Below, in pieces: positions 36,545-44,814 of a DNA stretch of 64,000 nucleotides; position 1 is the first letter of the stretch; every line of letters starts with the position of its first letter. The translations under genes and the position numbers were made by a program. The notes below the pieces were generated by a model. That model had not been told where the DNA came from and ran no database searches. It saw only the letters and a program-made list of their open reading frames with translations. This DNA is from PALSA-612 sp963711315 (GTDB lineage Bacteria; Actinomycetota; Thermoleophilia; Gaiellales; Gaiellaceae): the NCBI GenBank assembly GCA_963711315.1, contig CAVQDQ010000004.1, positions 496,001 to 560,000 of the forward strand, read 5' to 3'.

Positions 36545-36575
36545 GAGGTGATCGTAGAGCGCTAGAGTCGCGATC

Positions 36576-37370
36576 GTGCCGCTGGACGATCTCGTCGACC
36601 TCGACCGCTACCCCATTCACGAGCTCGAGGGATCGGCTGCGCAGGCGCTCGTCACGGAGTGCCGAGACGCCCTTCGCGGCGAAGGTGCGTGCCGCCTGGA
36701 CGGGTTCGTCCGGCCGGACGCCGTGGAGCGAATGGCCGACGAGGCCGGCGACCTCGCGGGCGAGGGCTACCCGAACGACGCCACGCACAACTGCTACTTC
36801 GACGACGAGATCGACGAATCGCTCCCTGTGGATCATCCACGGCGCATACAGGTCCGCTCCGCGCAGAAGGCTGTGGCAATGGATCTCTTGCCGGAGGACT
36901 TCGGTTCGCGCCGCATCTACGCGTCGGACGAGGTGCTCGCGTTCGTCGCCGCCGCATTGGACAAGGACGTACTGCACCGCAGCGCCGACCCACTCGACGG
37001 CGTGAACATGACGGTCTACGAGCAGGGAGACGAGCTCGGCTGGCACTTCGATCAGAGCGAGTTCTCCGTGACGCTGATGATCCAGCGCTCGCAGGCCGGC
37101 GGCGAATTCGAGTACGCGCCGATGGTGCGCACGCCCGACGACGAGCGCTACGACGCCGTCCGCTCCGTGCTGACCGGCGAGACGCCGGCCAAGAAGCTCG
37201 CCTCCGACCCCGGGACGCTTGCCTTCTTCCGCGGCCGCTACTCCCTCCACCGGGTGCCGCCGGTCGTCGGGTCGACGCCGCGGATGAACTCCGTGCTGAC
37301 GTACTCGGTCGAGCCCGGGCACATGCTGAGCGAGATGGCGCAGCGCATGTACTACGGTCGAACCGCCTAG
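36576..37370 (+). CDS. Fe(II)/2-oxoglutarate oxygenase, BesD/ArpA-like
   Basis: 264 residues. The iron triad is His157 and Asp159 (GWHFDQSEFSVTLMIQ) and His225 (GRYSLHRVPP), with Arg236 as the 2-oxoglutarate anchor. The layout GGEFEYAP ... LAFFRGRYSLHRVPPVVGST resembles the BesD-like group of free-amino-acid halogenases and hydroxylases. Because Asp159 is present where halogenases carry a small residue, hydroxylation is expected. The amino acid substrate is not predictable. The start is GTG 36576. Confidence 0.8.
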   Translation: MPLDDLVDLDRYPIHELEGSAAQALVTECRDALRGEGACRLDGFVRPDAVERMADEAGDLAGEGYPNDATHNCYFDDEIDESLPVDHPRRIQVRSAQKAVAMDLLPEDFGSRRIYASDEVLAFVAAALDKDVLHRSADPLDGVNMTVYEQGDELGWHFDQSEFSVTLMIQRSQAGGEFEYAPMVRTPDDERYDAVRSVLTGETPAKKLASDPGTLAFFRGRYSLHRVPPVVGSTPRMNSVLTYSVEPGHMLSEMAQRMYYGRTA

Positions 37371-37395
37371 GAGGGCTTGGCGACACGCCTTACGC

Positions 37396-37427
37396 GGCAC
37401 TTACGTCCCTCTCAGGGGGCATTTACG
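37396..37427 (+). repeat. Two direct repeats GGCAYTTACG upstream of the anchored secreted protein
   Basis: GGCACTTACG (37396-37405) and GGCATTTACG (37418-37427) are spaced 22 bp apart, about two helical turns on the same DNA face. They lie about 90-120 bases before the GTG at 37514. A similar GGCATTTGCG occurs upstream of the paralogue at 63505 (minus strand, 63570-63561). They may be binding sites for a common regulator. Confidence 0.4.
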
Positions 37428-37430
37428 GGT

Positions 37431-37466
37431 GGCCCATACCGTTCTGGCTTACCGAGGGCCGTTTTT
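37431..37466 (+). terminator. Possible intrinsic terminator after the oxygenase gene
   Basis: GGCCC (37431-37435) can pair with GGGCC (37456-37460), and GTTTTT follows. The loop of 20 nt is long, so this is a weak call, but the T5 run is rare in this GC-rich sequence. It lies between the oxygenase stop and the gene at 37514. Confidence 0.4.
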
Positions 37467-37513
37467 AGCGTCCATATAGGGGGTAGGACGTTCGCATCGA
37501 AGGGAGTGTTCGG

Positions 37514-37975
37514 GTGACGTCTATACGCAAGGTTTCCGCGTACCTGCATGCCGCTTGCGGTGCGTCCGTGCTGCTGGCAGCTGTTGCACTGGCCCCTGCG
37601 ACGGCGTCCGCAAAGGAGGCGTGCTGGCAGAAGCTCGTCACCGACTGGAGCGACGGCGCGATCAGCAACCTCTACCCGATCAGCTGCTACCGGGAGGCCC
37701 TCGAGAACATGCCCGAAGACGTCCGGCTGTACTCGAGCGCCAGCGACGACATCAATCGAGCGCTCTCCGGACGCGTCGCGTCGCGTAGTCTGGCCGGCTC
37801 GAGCGCCAACGGCGCTTCCGCGCCTGCTGTCGCCGCAACGGCCGACGGCAGTTCCGGCACGGCCTTCGTGCTCGCCGGGTCGCTTGCCGCCCTGCTCGTC
37901 CTGGGTGGCGCGGCAGGCTTCTACACGCAGAGGAAATGGAGAGGCGCCGCACGCCTCCGCGCGCCGGGCGACTGA
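37514..37975 (+). CDS. Small secreted, C-terminally anchored protein of an unrecognised family (copy 1)
   Basis: 153 residues. A Sec signal ends near residue 33 (ATASA), then a conserved core of about 52 residues: AKEACWQKLVTDW, SDGAISNLYPISCYREALEN, MPEDV and DDINRAL. Cys37 and Cys58 probably form a disulfide. A Ser/Ala-rich linker leads to a C-terminal membrane helix (about 117-136) and a basic tail (QRKWRG). It overlaps the glycoside hydrolase start by one base (TGATG), so the two are made together at the cell surface. A paralogue lies at 62906-63505. I do not know the family. Confidence 0.8.
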   Translation: MTSIRKVSAYLHAACGASVLLAAVALAPATASAKEACWQKLVTDWSDGAISNLYPISCYREALENMPEDVRLYSSASDDINRALSGRVASRSLAGSSANGASAPAVAATADGSSGTAFVLAGSLAALLVLGGAAGFYTQRKWRGAARLRAPGD

Positions 37976-39276
37976 TGACATTGCTCAGGTGGGCAACCCT
38001 GGCCGCCGTCGTGGTGGCGGTCGCTGGTTTCGTTACCCCGACCGCAGGCGCGGCCTCGGGGGCGAAGTTCGGAATCCACGACGACGCGTGGCTGTTGAGC
38101 GGCCCCGGATCGCTCTCGGAGCGTACTGCCGAGCTCGACCGCATCGGTGTGGACATCGTCCGCTTCACGCTGCACTGGGATCAGATCGCGGTCCGGGAGC
38201 CGTTCGATGCCACGGACAACCGAGACCGTGCGTATCGCTGGCGCAACCCTGACCGTGTGCTGACCGCGCTGAACCGGCGCGGCATCGAGATCCTCGTCAC
38301 GCTCGTCGGCACTCCAAGGTGGGCCAACGGCGGCTTCGACGCCAGCTGGGCTCCGGACTCGCCCACGGCGTTCGCCGACTTCGCACATGCGGCAGCGAGC
38401 CGCTACCCGTTCGTCCGCTACTGGACGATCTGGAACGAGCCCAACCAGGCACGGTGGCTGAAACCCACAACGCCGAAGATCTACGTCGACCGGTTGCTGA
38501 ACCCCGCGTACGCGGCGATCAAGCAGGTTCTTCCTGGGGCGCGCGTCGGCGGGGGCGTCACGGCGCCACGCGGGAATGCGGGCGGCCTCTCTCCGCTCGC
38601 CTGGATCGCCGGCATGGGCAAGGCGAACGCGAAGCTGGATGCCTACGCACACCACCCCTACCCGGTTCAGCCGCAGACCGAGACGCCTTGGAGCGGCGGG
38701 TGCAAGCACTGTCAGACGATCTCGATGGCCTCGCTCGAGCGGCTGACCGCCGCCGTGCGCAAGTGGCTGGGCCCGAAGCGCATCTGGCTGACTGAGTACG
38801 GCTACCAGACGAATCCGCCTGACACCTGGCTCGGCATCGAACCGGCGCTGCAAGCCATATACACGGCCGAAGCGGCGCTCCGGGTGTGGAAGGCGCCCTA
38901 CGTCGACATGCTGATCAACTTCCTCTATCAGGACGACGTCGCCGATACGAACGGCCAGTCATCGGGCTGGCAGAGCGGCTTCGTCACCGCCCGCGGCACG
39001 CCCAAGCCGTCGCTGCGCGCGTTCATGCTCCCGCTTGTGCGGACCGCGCGTCACGGCGAGCAGACGACGCTGTGGGGCCAGGTGCGACCGCGCAATGGAG
39101 TGCAGCCGTACCGGCTGCAGGAGATGCGGTTCGGGGCCTGGCAGTGGCTCGGCGGCGCCAGGGTGACGCAGCCCAACGGGTCCTTCCGCGTGACGGTGAA
39201 GGCAGGCCGTGACACGCGCCTCCGCATCTGGTCGCCGCGAGACGACATGTTCGGCGTTACGCTCAGGGTCCGCTGA
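37975..39276 (+). CDS. Secreted TIM-barrel glycoside hydrolase (GH5/GH39-like)
   Basis: 433 residues. A Sec signal (WATLAAVVVAVAGFVTPTAG) precedes a (beta/alpha)8 barrel. The acid/base glutamate is in YWTIWNEPNQARWL and the nucleophile glutamate in RIWLTEYGYQTNPP, the spacing of clan GH-A enzymes. A C-terminal beta domain (RPRNGVQPYRLQEMRFGAWQ) follows. It probably cuts or remodels a cell-surface or environmental polysaccharide. It is translationally coupled to the anchored protein upstream. Confidence 0.85.
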   Translation: MTLLRWATLAAVVVAVAGFVTPTAGAASGAKFGIHDDAWLLSGPGSLSERTAELDRIGVDIVRFTLHWDQIAVREPFDATDNRDRAYRWRNPDRVLTALNRRGIEILVTLVGTPRWANGGFDASWAPDSPTAFADFAHAAASRYPFVRYWTIWNEPNQARWLKPTTPKIYVDRLLNPAYAAIKQVLPGARVGGGVTAPRGNAGGLSPLAWIAGMGKANAKLDAYAHHPYPVQPQTETPWSGGCKHCQTISMASLERLTAAVRKWLGPKRIWLTEYGYQTNPPDTWLGIEPALQAIYTAEAALRVWKAPYVDMLINFLYQDDVADTNGQSSGWQSGFVTARGTPKPSLRAFMLPLVRTARHGEQTTLWGQVRPRNGVQPYRLQEMRFGAWQWLGGARVTQPNGSFRVTVKAGRDTRLRIWSPRDDMFGVTLRVR

Positions 39277-39290
39277 GCTAGACGACCGTC

Positions 39291-39779
39291 TTAGACGGGT
39301 GCGGGCGTCGGCCGGCTGACCGGCGCGTCCACGCTCCACGGGAAGTCGATCCAGCGATCGGTGCGCCTCCAGACGTATTCACAGTTGACGACCGATCCCG
39401 GCTTCTCGTAAAGCACGGCGACGCGCGCCTCGCCGACCTTGCCTGAGAGGAACTCCTCGACGAGCACGAGCGTCTGTCCCGTGTCGGCGACATCGTCCGC
39501 GATGAGCACGCGTGCCTCGCCGAGATCGACGAGGTCGGGAACCGGAGGCAGGATCATCGGCATCTCGAGCCGCTCGTCGATGCCGGTATAGAACTCGACG
39601 TTCATGGTGAACGTGTTCTTCACATCGAGCGCGTAGGCGATCGCACCGCCGACGAGGAGCCCGCCGCGTGCGATGCCGAGAATGATGTCCGGCCGCCACC
39701 CGTCCGCTGCGACCTGGCCGGCGAGCGCGCGGGACCCCTCGCCGAGCTCCTCCCACGTCATGCACACCCGCTCTGCCAT
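39291..39779 (-). CDS. Phosphoribosyltransferase (xanthine/hypoxanthine type)
   Basis: A 162-residue enzyme with the PRPP loop VLIADDVADTGQTLVLVEEF and the pyrophosphate loop ILGIARGGLLVGGAIAYAL. The C-terminal CEYVWRRTDRWIDFPW is typical of Gpt-like purine salvage phosphoribosyltransferases. It would join a purine base to PRPP. The ATG at 39779 was chosen because MAERVCMTWEEL begins the family N-terminus; the longer frame upstream is not conserved. Confidence 0.87.
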   Translation of the reverse strand: MAERVCMTWEELGEGSRALAGQVAADGWRPDIILGIARGGLLVGGAIAYALDVKNTFTMNVEFYTGIDERLEMPMILPPVPDLVDLGEARVLIADDVADTGQTLVLVEEFLSGKVGEARVAVLYEKPGSVVNCEYVWRRTDRWIDFPWSVDAPVSRPTPAPV

Positions 39780-39836
39780 CCGCCCGACTCTACGACAGCC
39801 CTGCATGGCTCTCAAGAAGGTCCCCCTGAAAACGCC

Positions 39837-39870
39837 AAGTCCCCGGCGATCCGAAGATCTCCGAGGACTT
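39837..39870. promoter_or_regulatory. Imperfect inverted repeat between the divergent phosphoribosyltransferase and dienelactone hydrolase genes
   Basis: AAGTCC (39837-39842) and GGACTT (39865-39870) flank a partly paired core (GGCGATC-CGAA-GATCTCC). It lies in the 149-base gap between divergent starts and could be an operator or a leader hairpin of the 39929 gene. Confidence 0.35.
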
Positions 39871-39928
39871 GACGGGGAGAATCTTTCACGTTCTCGCACG
39901 CTTGTCAAGCGGTATCGTCGCGGGTGCG

Positions 39929-40684
39929 ATGTGCTTCGAGCACGACTCCTCTCCGCCGGTCCCGATCATCTCCGGCGCAGCCGTCTCGCACGAGGAGCTC
40001 GTGCTGGACGCGGCGGATGGAAACCGGTTCGCCGCCTTCGCCGCGTTGCCCGACGAGCCGAACGACACGGGCATCGTCATCCTCCCCGACGTTCGCGGCC
40101 TCTACCGCTTCTACGAGGAGCTCGCACTTCGCTTCGCGGAGCGCGGCTACCCGGCGATCGCCTTCGACTACTTCGGCCGCACAGCGGGCGTCGCCAAGCG
40201 CGACGACGAATTCGAGTACATGCCGCACGTGCAGGCGGTGAAGCCCTCGGAGATTCAGGCCGACGTGGCTGCGTCGGTCGTCTGGCTGCGCGAGCAGGGA
40301 GCGAAGAGGATCTTCACCGTCGGCTTCTGCATGGGCGGTCGCCACTCGTGGTTGTCCGCCGCCGGCGGCCACGGTCTGGCCGGGGCGGTCGGCTTCTACG
40401 GACGCACCGGCGAGGGGCCCGACGGCTCACCCGGCCCGATCCAGCGCGCCCCGGAGATGGAGGGCCCGATCCTCGCCCTGCAAGCCGGTGACGACCAGAA
40501 CATCACGGCCGAGGACAATGCCGCGTTCGAGGAGGCGCTGCGCGCTGCCGGCGTCCCGCACGAGCTCGTGACGTATCCGGGGGCGCCGCACAGCTTCTTC
40601 GATCGCAAGCAGGAGGAATTCCAGGACGCGTCGGACGACGCGTGGGCACGCGTGATGTCGTTCGTCGCGCCTACCGTGCCCTGA
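39929..40684 (+). CDS. Dienelactone hydrolase family protein
   Basis: A 251-residue alpha/beta hydrolase. The nucleophile is Cys in VGFCMGGRHSW, the acid is Asp in LQAGDDQNIT and the base is His in GAPHSFFDR, the Cys-Asp-His triad of dienelactone hydrolases. ALPDEPNDTGIVILPDVRGL holds the oxyanion region. Such enzymes open lactone rings in aromatic breakdown or act on related esters; no aromatic pathway genes are nearby. The 3' end overlaps the convergent peptidase gene by 14 nt. Confidence 0.88.
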   Translation: MCFEHDSSPPVPIISGAAVSHEELVLDAADGNRFAAFAALPDEPNDTGIVILPDVRGLYRFYEELALRFAERGYPAIAFDYFGRTAGVAKRDDEFEYMPHVQAVKPSEIQADVAASVVWLREQGAKRIFTVGFCMGGRHSWLSAAGGHGLAGAVGFYGRTGEGPDGSPGPIQRAPEMEGPILALQAGDDQNITAEDNAAFEEALRAAGVPHELVTYPGAPHSFFDRKQEEFQDASDDAWARVMSFVAPTVP

Positions 40685-41939
40685 GTGCCGCGGCGAGCAC
40701 CGGGTCCCGGCCGGCCAGGAAGTCGGCGATCGTGACGTCGACCTTCGTGTCGGGGTTGATGGCGAGGCGCCTGTCGCCGGAGCCCTTGCCGAAGTCCCAG
40801 TAGCGCGCAGCCACCCGCGCTTCGATTCCGGACCTGGGGAGTTGGAACGGAACGGCGTCGCCGTAGATCTTCACGCCGCCCCCGGTGGGCTCGCCGACGA
40901 AGATGGCCTTCGTCGAGCGGTCGACGTCAGCTGCGAAGTTCGCGGCCGCGGAGAACGTCGCCCGGCCGATGAGGACGAACAGCCGGCCGCGCTTGTTGAT
41001 GCTTGGAGCCTGGAGCGCGGCAAGCAACGTGCCGTACGTCGTGTTGTTGCCGCCGCCGTTGAGGCGGAGGTCGACGATCACCCGCCTCACCTTGGGCTTG
41101 CGGGCGGCCGCCTGCACGCGGCGCACGAAAGCGTCACCGATGGGCTGCACGGCGTTGTAGCCGACGAAGACCGCACGACCGTTGTCGATCGTGTCGAACC
41201 AGATGTCAGCGCCGAGCCTCCTGAGGTACATCGGCACCGGCGCGCGTCGCGGCAGGATGGAGGGGTAGTGGCCGTAGTGCGGATCGGTGAAGGCCGACAC
41301 GTACGCCGGCACCGGGATCGGCGAGAGCGTCACGGTCCGCGACTGCCCGCCGTCCGTGAACGTGAACTCGAGCGGGGAAACGCCGTCGGCGATGTCGAGC
41401 CCGTCGAGCACCTCGGCCGACAGGACGTAGTGCGGCAAGAGCCCCTTCCACGAGCTCTCGTTGTCGTGGGGGACGAGCGGCCGCACGCGCTTCGCGACCT
41501 CCGCGTACGGAAGACCGCCAACGGCTGTAAGACGTGCACCCACGAGCCCGTCGTTGCCTTGCTCGTCGACCACATACGTCCCGTCAGGGAACGTGTAGAG
41601 CCGCAACGGATAGAGGTGCATCTGGCGGCGGTGGCCGGGATCGCCGGGGAAGATCCCGGTGTGGCCGTTGCCGTTGCCCGGCAGCGCGGCGATGCGCATG
41701 AGCTCGACGAGCAGCTCGTTCTCGGCGAGCGCGTCGGCTCGGGCGGCGAGGTTGCTCGCTGCAGTCCTGAAGCGGGCCCGGTTGACGCTCGCGAAGAGGT
41801 CGGGGTGGAGCGTCTCCATCTGCTCGGCGAGCAGGCGGACGTCCGAGGCCGCTCCGGGGACGGCGGCAGATGCCCCGCCGATCCCGGCTGCCGCCAGGCA
41901 GAGGGCGATTGTCAGCAGCAGCCGGGTCAGCGCGGTCAT
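40671..41939 (-). CDS. Secreted S41-family peptidase
   Basis: 422 residues. A Sec signal (TRLLLTIALCLAAAGIGGAS) is followed by a PDZ-like part (GLVGARLTAVGGLPYAEVAK) and the S41 catalytic core: VRRVIVDLRLNGGGNN and the serine in IGRATFSAAANFAADV, then FVGEPTGGGVKIYGDAV. It should cleave peptides or act as a C-terminal processing protease-like enzyme outside the membrane. The start ATG at 41939 overlaps the PadR stop by 4 nt, so the two are co-transcribed. Confidence 0.87.
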   Translation of the reverse strand: MTALTRLLLTIALCLAAAGIGGASAAVPGAASDVRLLAEQMETLHPDLFASVNRARFRTAASNLAARADALAENELLVELMRIAALPGNGNGHTGIFPGDPGHRRQMHLYPLRLYTFPDGTYVVDEQGNDGLVGARLTAVGGLPYAEVAKRVRPLVPHDNESSWKGLLPHYVLSAEVLDGLDIADGVSPLEFTFTDGGQSRTVTLSPIPVPAYVSAFTDPHYGHYPSILPRRAPVPMYLRRLGADIWFDTIDNGRAVFVGYNAVQPIGDAFVRRVQAAARKPKVRRVIVDLRLNGGGNNTTYGTLLAALQAPSINKRGRLFVLIGRATFSAAANFAADVDRSTKAIFVGEPTGGGVKIYGDAVPFQLPRSGIEARVAARYWDFGKGSGDRRLAINPDTKVDVTIADFLAGRDPVLAAALRAR

Positions 41940-42463
41940 GCGGCGTCGAGCTCGTCGAGGACCCAGTCCGACCAGCGGAGGAGATGCTCGTGGCGTTCGA
42001 TGCCGAGGCGGAGGAGGAAGTAGTGGAAGAAGTCGTCGCCCGTGCGGGTATTCGTCGGCTCGATCGACCGATACTCCGCGAGCTGCGCTTCGGTGCGCTC
42101 TCGAAACCACTTGACGTGCTCGACGAGCACGTCCGACGGGACGAGGCCGCCGACGAACAGCCGGAGGAAGAACGTCTCCACCGACTCCGGCTCTGCGGCG
42201 AGCCACTCGTCGAGCTCGGCTCTCCCGGCGTCGGTGATGTGGAAGAGCCTCTTCTCCGGTCGCGCGCCTTCGCGAACCGTGCGGCTCGTCGCCAGGCCTC
42301 GGTCTTCGAGACGGGGGAGGAGCGTGTAGAGCTGGGTCTTCGCCGGCGCCCAGATGTACCCGATGGCGCCCGACACGCTCTTCATGAGGTCGTAGCGCGA
42401 CCGCTCACCCTCGAGGGCGAGCAGGGCGAGCACCGCTGCCTCGGTGGTCGTGAGGCTCGTGAT
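41936..42463 (-). CDS. PadR-family transcriptional regulator (start unresolved)
   Basis: About 175 residues. The winged helix LTTTEAAVLALLALEGERSR, then YIWAPAKTQLYTLLPRLEDRG, is the PadR signature, followed by a long C-terminal helical region (FFLRLFVGGLVPSDVLVEHV) for dimerisation. No standard start codon is found before LTTTEAAV in this frame: an ATC at 42463 or ATA further up would be non-canonical, so a sequence error is likely. The strong inverted repeat at 42476-42507 lies just upstream and is probably its operator. Confidence 0.82.
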   Translation of the reverse strand: MTSLTTTEAAVLALLALEGERSRYDLMKSVSGAIGYIWAPAKTQLYTLLPRLEDRGLATSRTVREGARPEKRLFHITDAGRAELDEWLAAEPESVETFFLRLFVGGLVPSDVLVEHVKWFRERTEAQLAEYRSIEPTNTRTGDDFFHYFLLRLGIERHEHLLRWSDWVLDELDAA

Positions 42464-42475
42464 CGGGTCGGCTGT

Positions 42476-42507
42476 TATTCCTGAGCGAACTATTTCGCTC
42501 GGGAATA
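42476..42507. promoter_or_regulatory. 32-bp inverted repeat, probable PadR operator
   Basis: TATTCC-t-GAGCGAA-ctat-TTCGCTC-g-GGAATA gives 14-nt arms with one mismatch, centred between the divergent padR and GNAT genes. Its A/T-rich ends contrast with the surroundings. The position between two divergent starts suits autoregulation plus control of the acetyltransferase at 42527. Confidence 0.7.
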
Positions 42508-42526
42508 TAGCACTAGACTCGGCGAC

Positions 42527-43000
42527 GTGAACTTCCGCGTCGAGCCGGCGACGGATGCGCTGTTTCGGGAAAGGGCTGAGTGGCGGTATCCGCCACCGTA
42601 CGACTTCTACAACGACGACGGGCTCCCACCGCTGAATCCGGAGCGCTTCTACAGCGTGCACAGCGACGACGGTGCGATCGCCGGCTATTACTACTTCGAG
42701 CAGCGTGGCGACGCGATCTTCTACGGCCTCGGGCTGAGGCCCGACCTCACTGGCCGCGGGCTAGGGCTGGCCTTCGTGACCGGCGGGCTCGACTTCGCGA
42801 GAGAGCGATTCGGGGAGAGCCGGTTCGTGCTCGACGTCGCCGAGTTCAACGAGCGGGCGATCCATGTCTACGAGAACGCAGGCTTTCGGCGGACGGGCAC
42901 CAAGACGCGTTTCTTCAAGGGCTGGGGCAACGTGCCGTTCGTCGACATGGAACGACCCGTGACTAGCCCAGCTGCCGGTCGAGGTTCGTCGCTGCGCTGA
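42527..43000 (+). CDS. GNAT-family N-acetyltransferase
   Basis: A 157-residue protein. The acetyl-CoA loop is RPDLTGRGLGLAFVTGGLDF, followed by ESRFVLDVAEFNERAIHVYE and AGFRRTGTKTRFF, standard GNAT motifs B and D. The substrate is unknown. The start is GTG 42527, 20 bases after the inverted repeat. Its 3' end overlaps the convergent GH15 gene by 38 nt. Confidence 0.87.
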   Translation: MNFRVEPATDALFRERAEWRYPPPYDFYNDDGLPPLNPERFYSVHSDDGAIAGYYYFEQRGDAIFYGLGLRPDLTGRGLGLAFVTGGLDFARERFGESRFVLDVAEFNERAIHVYENAGFRRTGTKTRFFKGWGNVPFVDMERPVTSPAAGRGSSLR

Positions 43001-44772
43001 TCAGCGCCAGGTGCGTGAACGCCTGCGGGAAGTTGCCGAGCTGCTCGCCGTGCGGGCCGATCTCCTCGGAGAACAGGCCCAGGTGGTTGGCGTAGGTGAG
43101 CATCTTCTCGAAGGCGATTCGCGCCTGGTCGAGGCGTCCCGCGCGCGCCAGGGCCTCCACGTACCAGAAGGAGCAGATCGAGAAGGTGCCCTCCTCGCCT
43201 TCCAGGCCGTCCGGCGAGGCCCTCGTGTTGTAGCGGTAGACGAGCGTGTCGGAGACGAGCTCCTCAGTCATCAGGTCGAGCGTGGATAGCCAGCGAGGAT
43301 CTTTCGGCGACACGAACTTCACGAGCGGCATCAGCAGGTTGGAGGCATCGAGGACGTCCGAGCCGTAGTGCTGCACGAACGCCCCGCGTTCTTCGTTCCA
43401 GCCCTTCTCCATGATCTGCCGGTAGATGTCGTCGCGCGTCCGCGCCCAGGCGACGAGATCGGCCGGCAGGCCGCGCTGGCGCGCCATGCGGATGGAACGT
43501 TCGACCGCCACCCAGCACATCAGCCGCGAGTACGTGAAGTGCTGGCGGCCGCCGCGTGTCTCCCAGATCCCTTCGTCAGGCTGGTCCCAGTTCTCCGAGA
43601 CCCAGTCGACGACGTGCGTCAGATCCATCCACGCGTCGTGAGAGATCGGCGTCCCGTACTTGTTGGAGAGGTAGACGGAGTCGACCAGCTCGCCGTAGAT
43701 GTCGAGTTGCAGCTGGTCGGCTGCGCCGTTGCCGATCCGCACCGGAGCGGATCCGCAGTAGCCCTCCAGGTGGTCGAGGAGCTGCTCCTCGAGATCGGAG
43801 CTGCCGTCGATCGCGTACATGACCTGGAGCGGCCCGGACTCGCCCCGGCGCCCCTCGCGGAAGCGGTCGGTCAGCCAGCCCCCGAACGCTGCGGCCTCCT
43901 CGGTGAACCCGAGCCGCAACAGCCCGTAGAGTGAAAAGGCGGCGTCGCGAATCCACGTGAAGCGGTAGTCCCAGTTGCGCTCGCCGCCGAGCTGTTCGGG
44001 CAGGCTCGTGGTCGAGGCGGCGACGATCGCGCCGGTCGGCCTGTAGGTCAGGAGCTTCAGCGTCAGCGCGGAGCGCCTGACGATCTCGCGCCAGCGACCC
44101 TGGTAGCGCGCCGCGGCGATCCAGCGCAGCCAGTAGTCGACCGTCTCGTTGTACAGCTCGCGCGTGTCGTCCTCCGAGTACGGCCGTGGCTGCTCGCCAT
44201 GCTCGAGGACGAAGGTCGCACTCTGGCCCTGATCGAGAACGAAGCCCGCGCGGACACCTGCCTCCGTGCGCTCGAGCGGAAACGGGTGCCGACAGCGACA
44301 GCGTCAGATCCGGTGAGGCGAAGACGGCGCCGCCATCGGTGACGGCGATGTCCGCTGTCGCTCGCCCGTAGTCGAATCGCGGCTCCACCTCGACGTTGAA
44401 GTGCATCGAGCCTTTCACGCAGAGGACGCGGCGTACGAGCCGTTGCCTGTGCGTTCCTTGCCGACGGTCCTCGACGGGCATGAAGTCGATCAGCTCGCCC
44501 ACGCCGTCTTCCGACAGGAACCGGGTGATGAGCACGTTCGTGTCGGGCACGTACAGCTGCTTCGACGTCCACCGGCAGCGGTCCGGCGCAATCCGGAAGA
44601 AGCCGCCGCGCTCCGCGTCGAGGATCGATCCGAACACGCTGGGGGCGTCGAAGCGGCCCGGGCAGTACCAGTCGATCGTGCCCTCGGTGCCGACGAGCGC
44701 CGCCGAGTGCAGGTCGCCGATGATGCCGTGCTCGGCGATCGGCAGGTAGTCGTGACGCGGGGCATCTGCCAC
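42963..44772 (-). CDS. Glycoside hydrolase family 15 (glucoamylase/trehalase-like; one frameshift)
   Basis: About 602 residues. The N-terminal beta domain has YLPIAEHGIIGDLHSAALVG and GTIDWYCPGRFDAPSVFGSI. The (alpha/alpha)6 domain has GERNWDYRFTWIRDAAFSLY, the general acid in DEGIWETRGGRQHFTYSR, and near the end GNFPQAFTHLALI. A one-base problem near 44283 separates SLSAP from PFPLERTEAGVRAGFVLDQ. GH15 enzymes release glucose from alpha-glucans or split trehalose in actinobacteria; no signal peptide is seen, so it acts inside the cell. The start is GTG 44772. Confidence 0.88.
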
Positions 44773-44814
44773 GCGGCGATTCTACGGCTCGCGTTTCAGC
44801 TCGAGCGGGGTGGC

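Noticed and set aside
36576..37370. Assignment as an amino acid halogenase
   Set aside because: The iron site has His157-x-Asp159. Radical halogenases of this group need a small residue in place of the Asp, so hydroxylation is expected.
37371..37513. A c-di-GMP riboswitch in the leader of the anchored protein gene
   Set aside because: The region is rich in G and has short repeats, but no GAAA tetraloop-receptor layout or other diagnostic riboswitch core was found.
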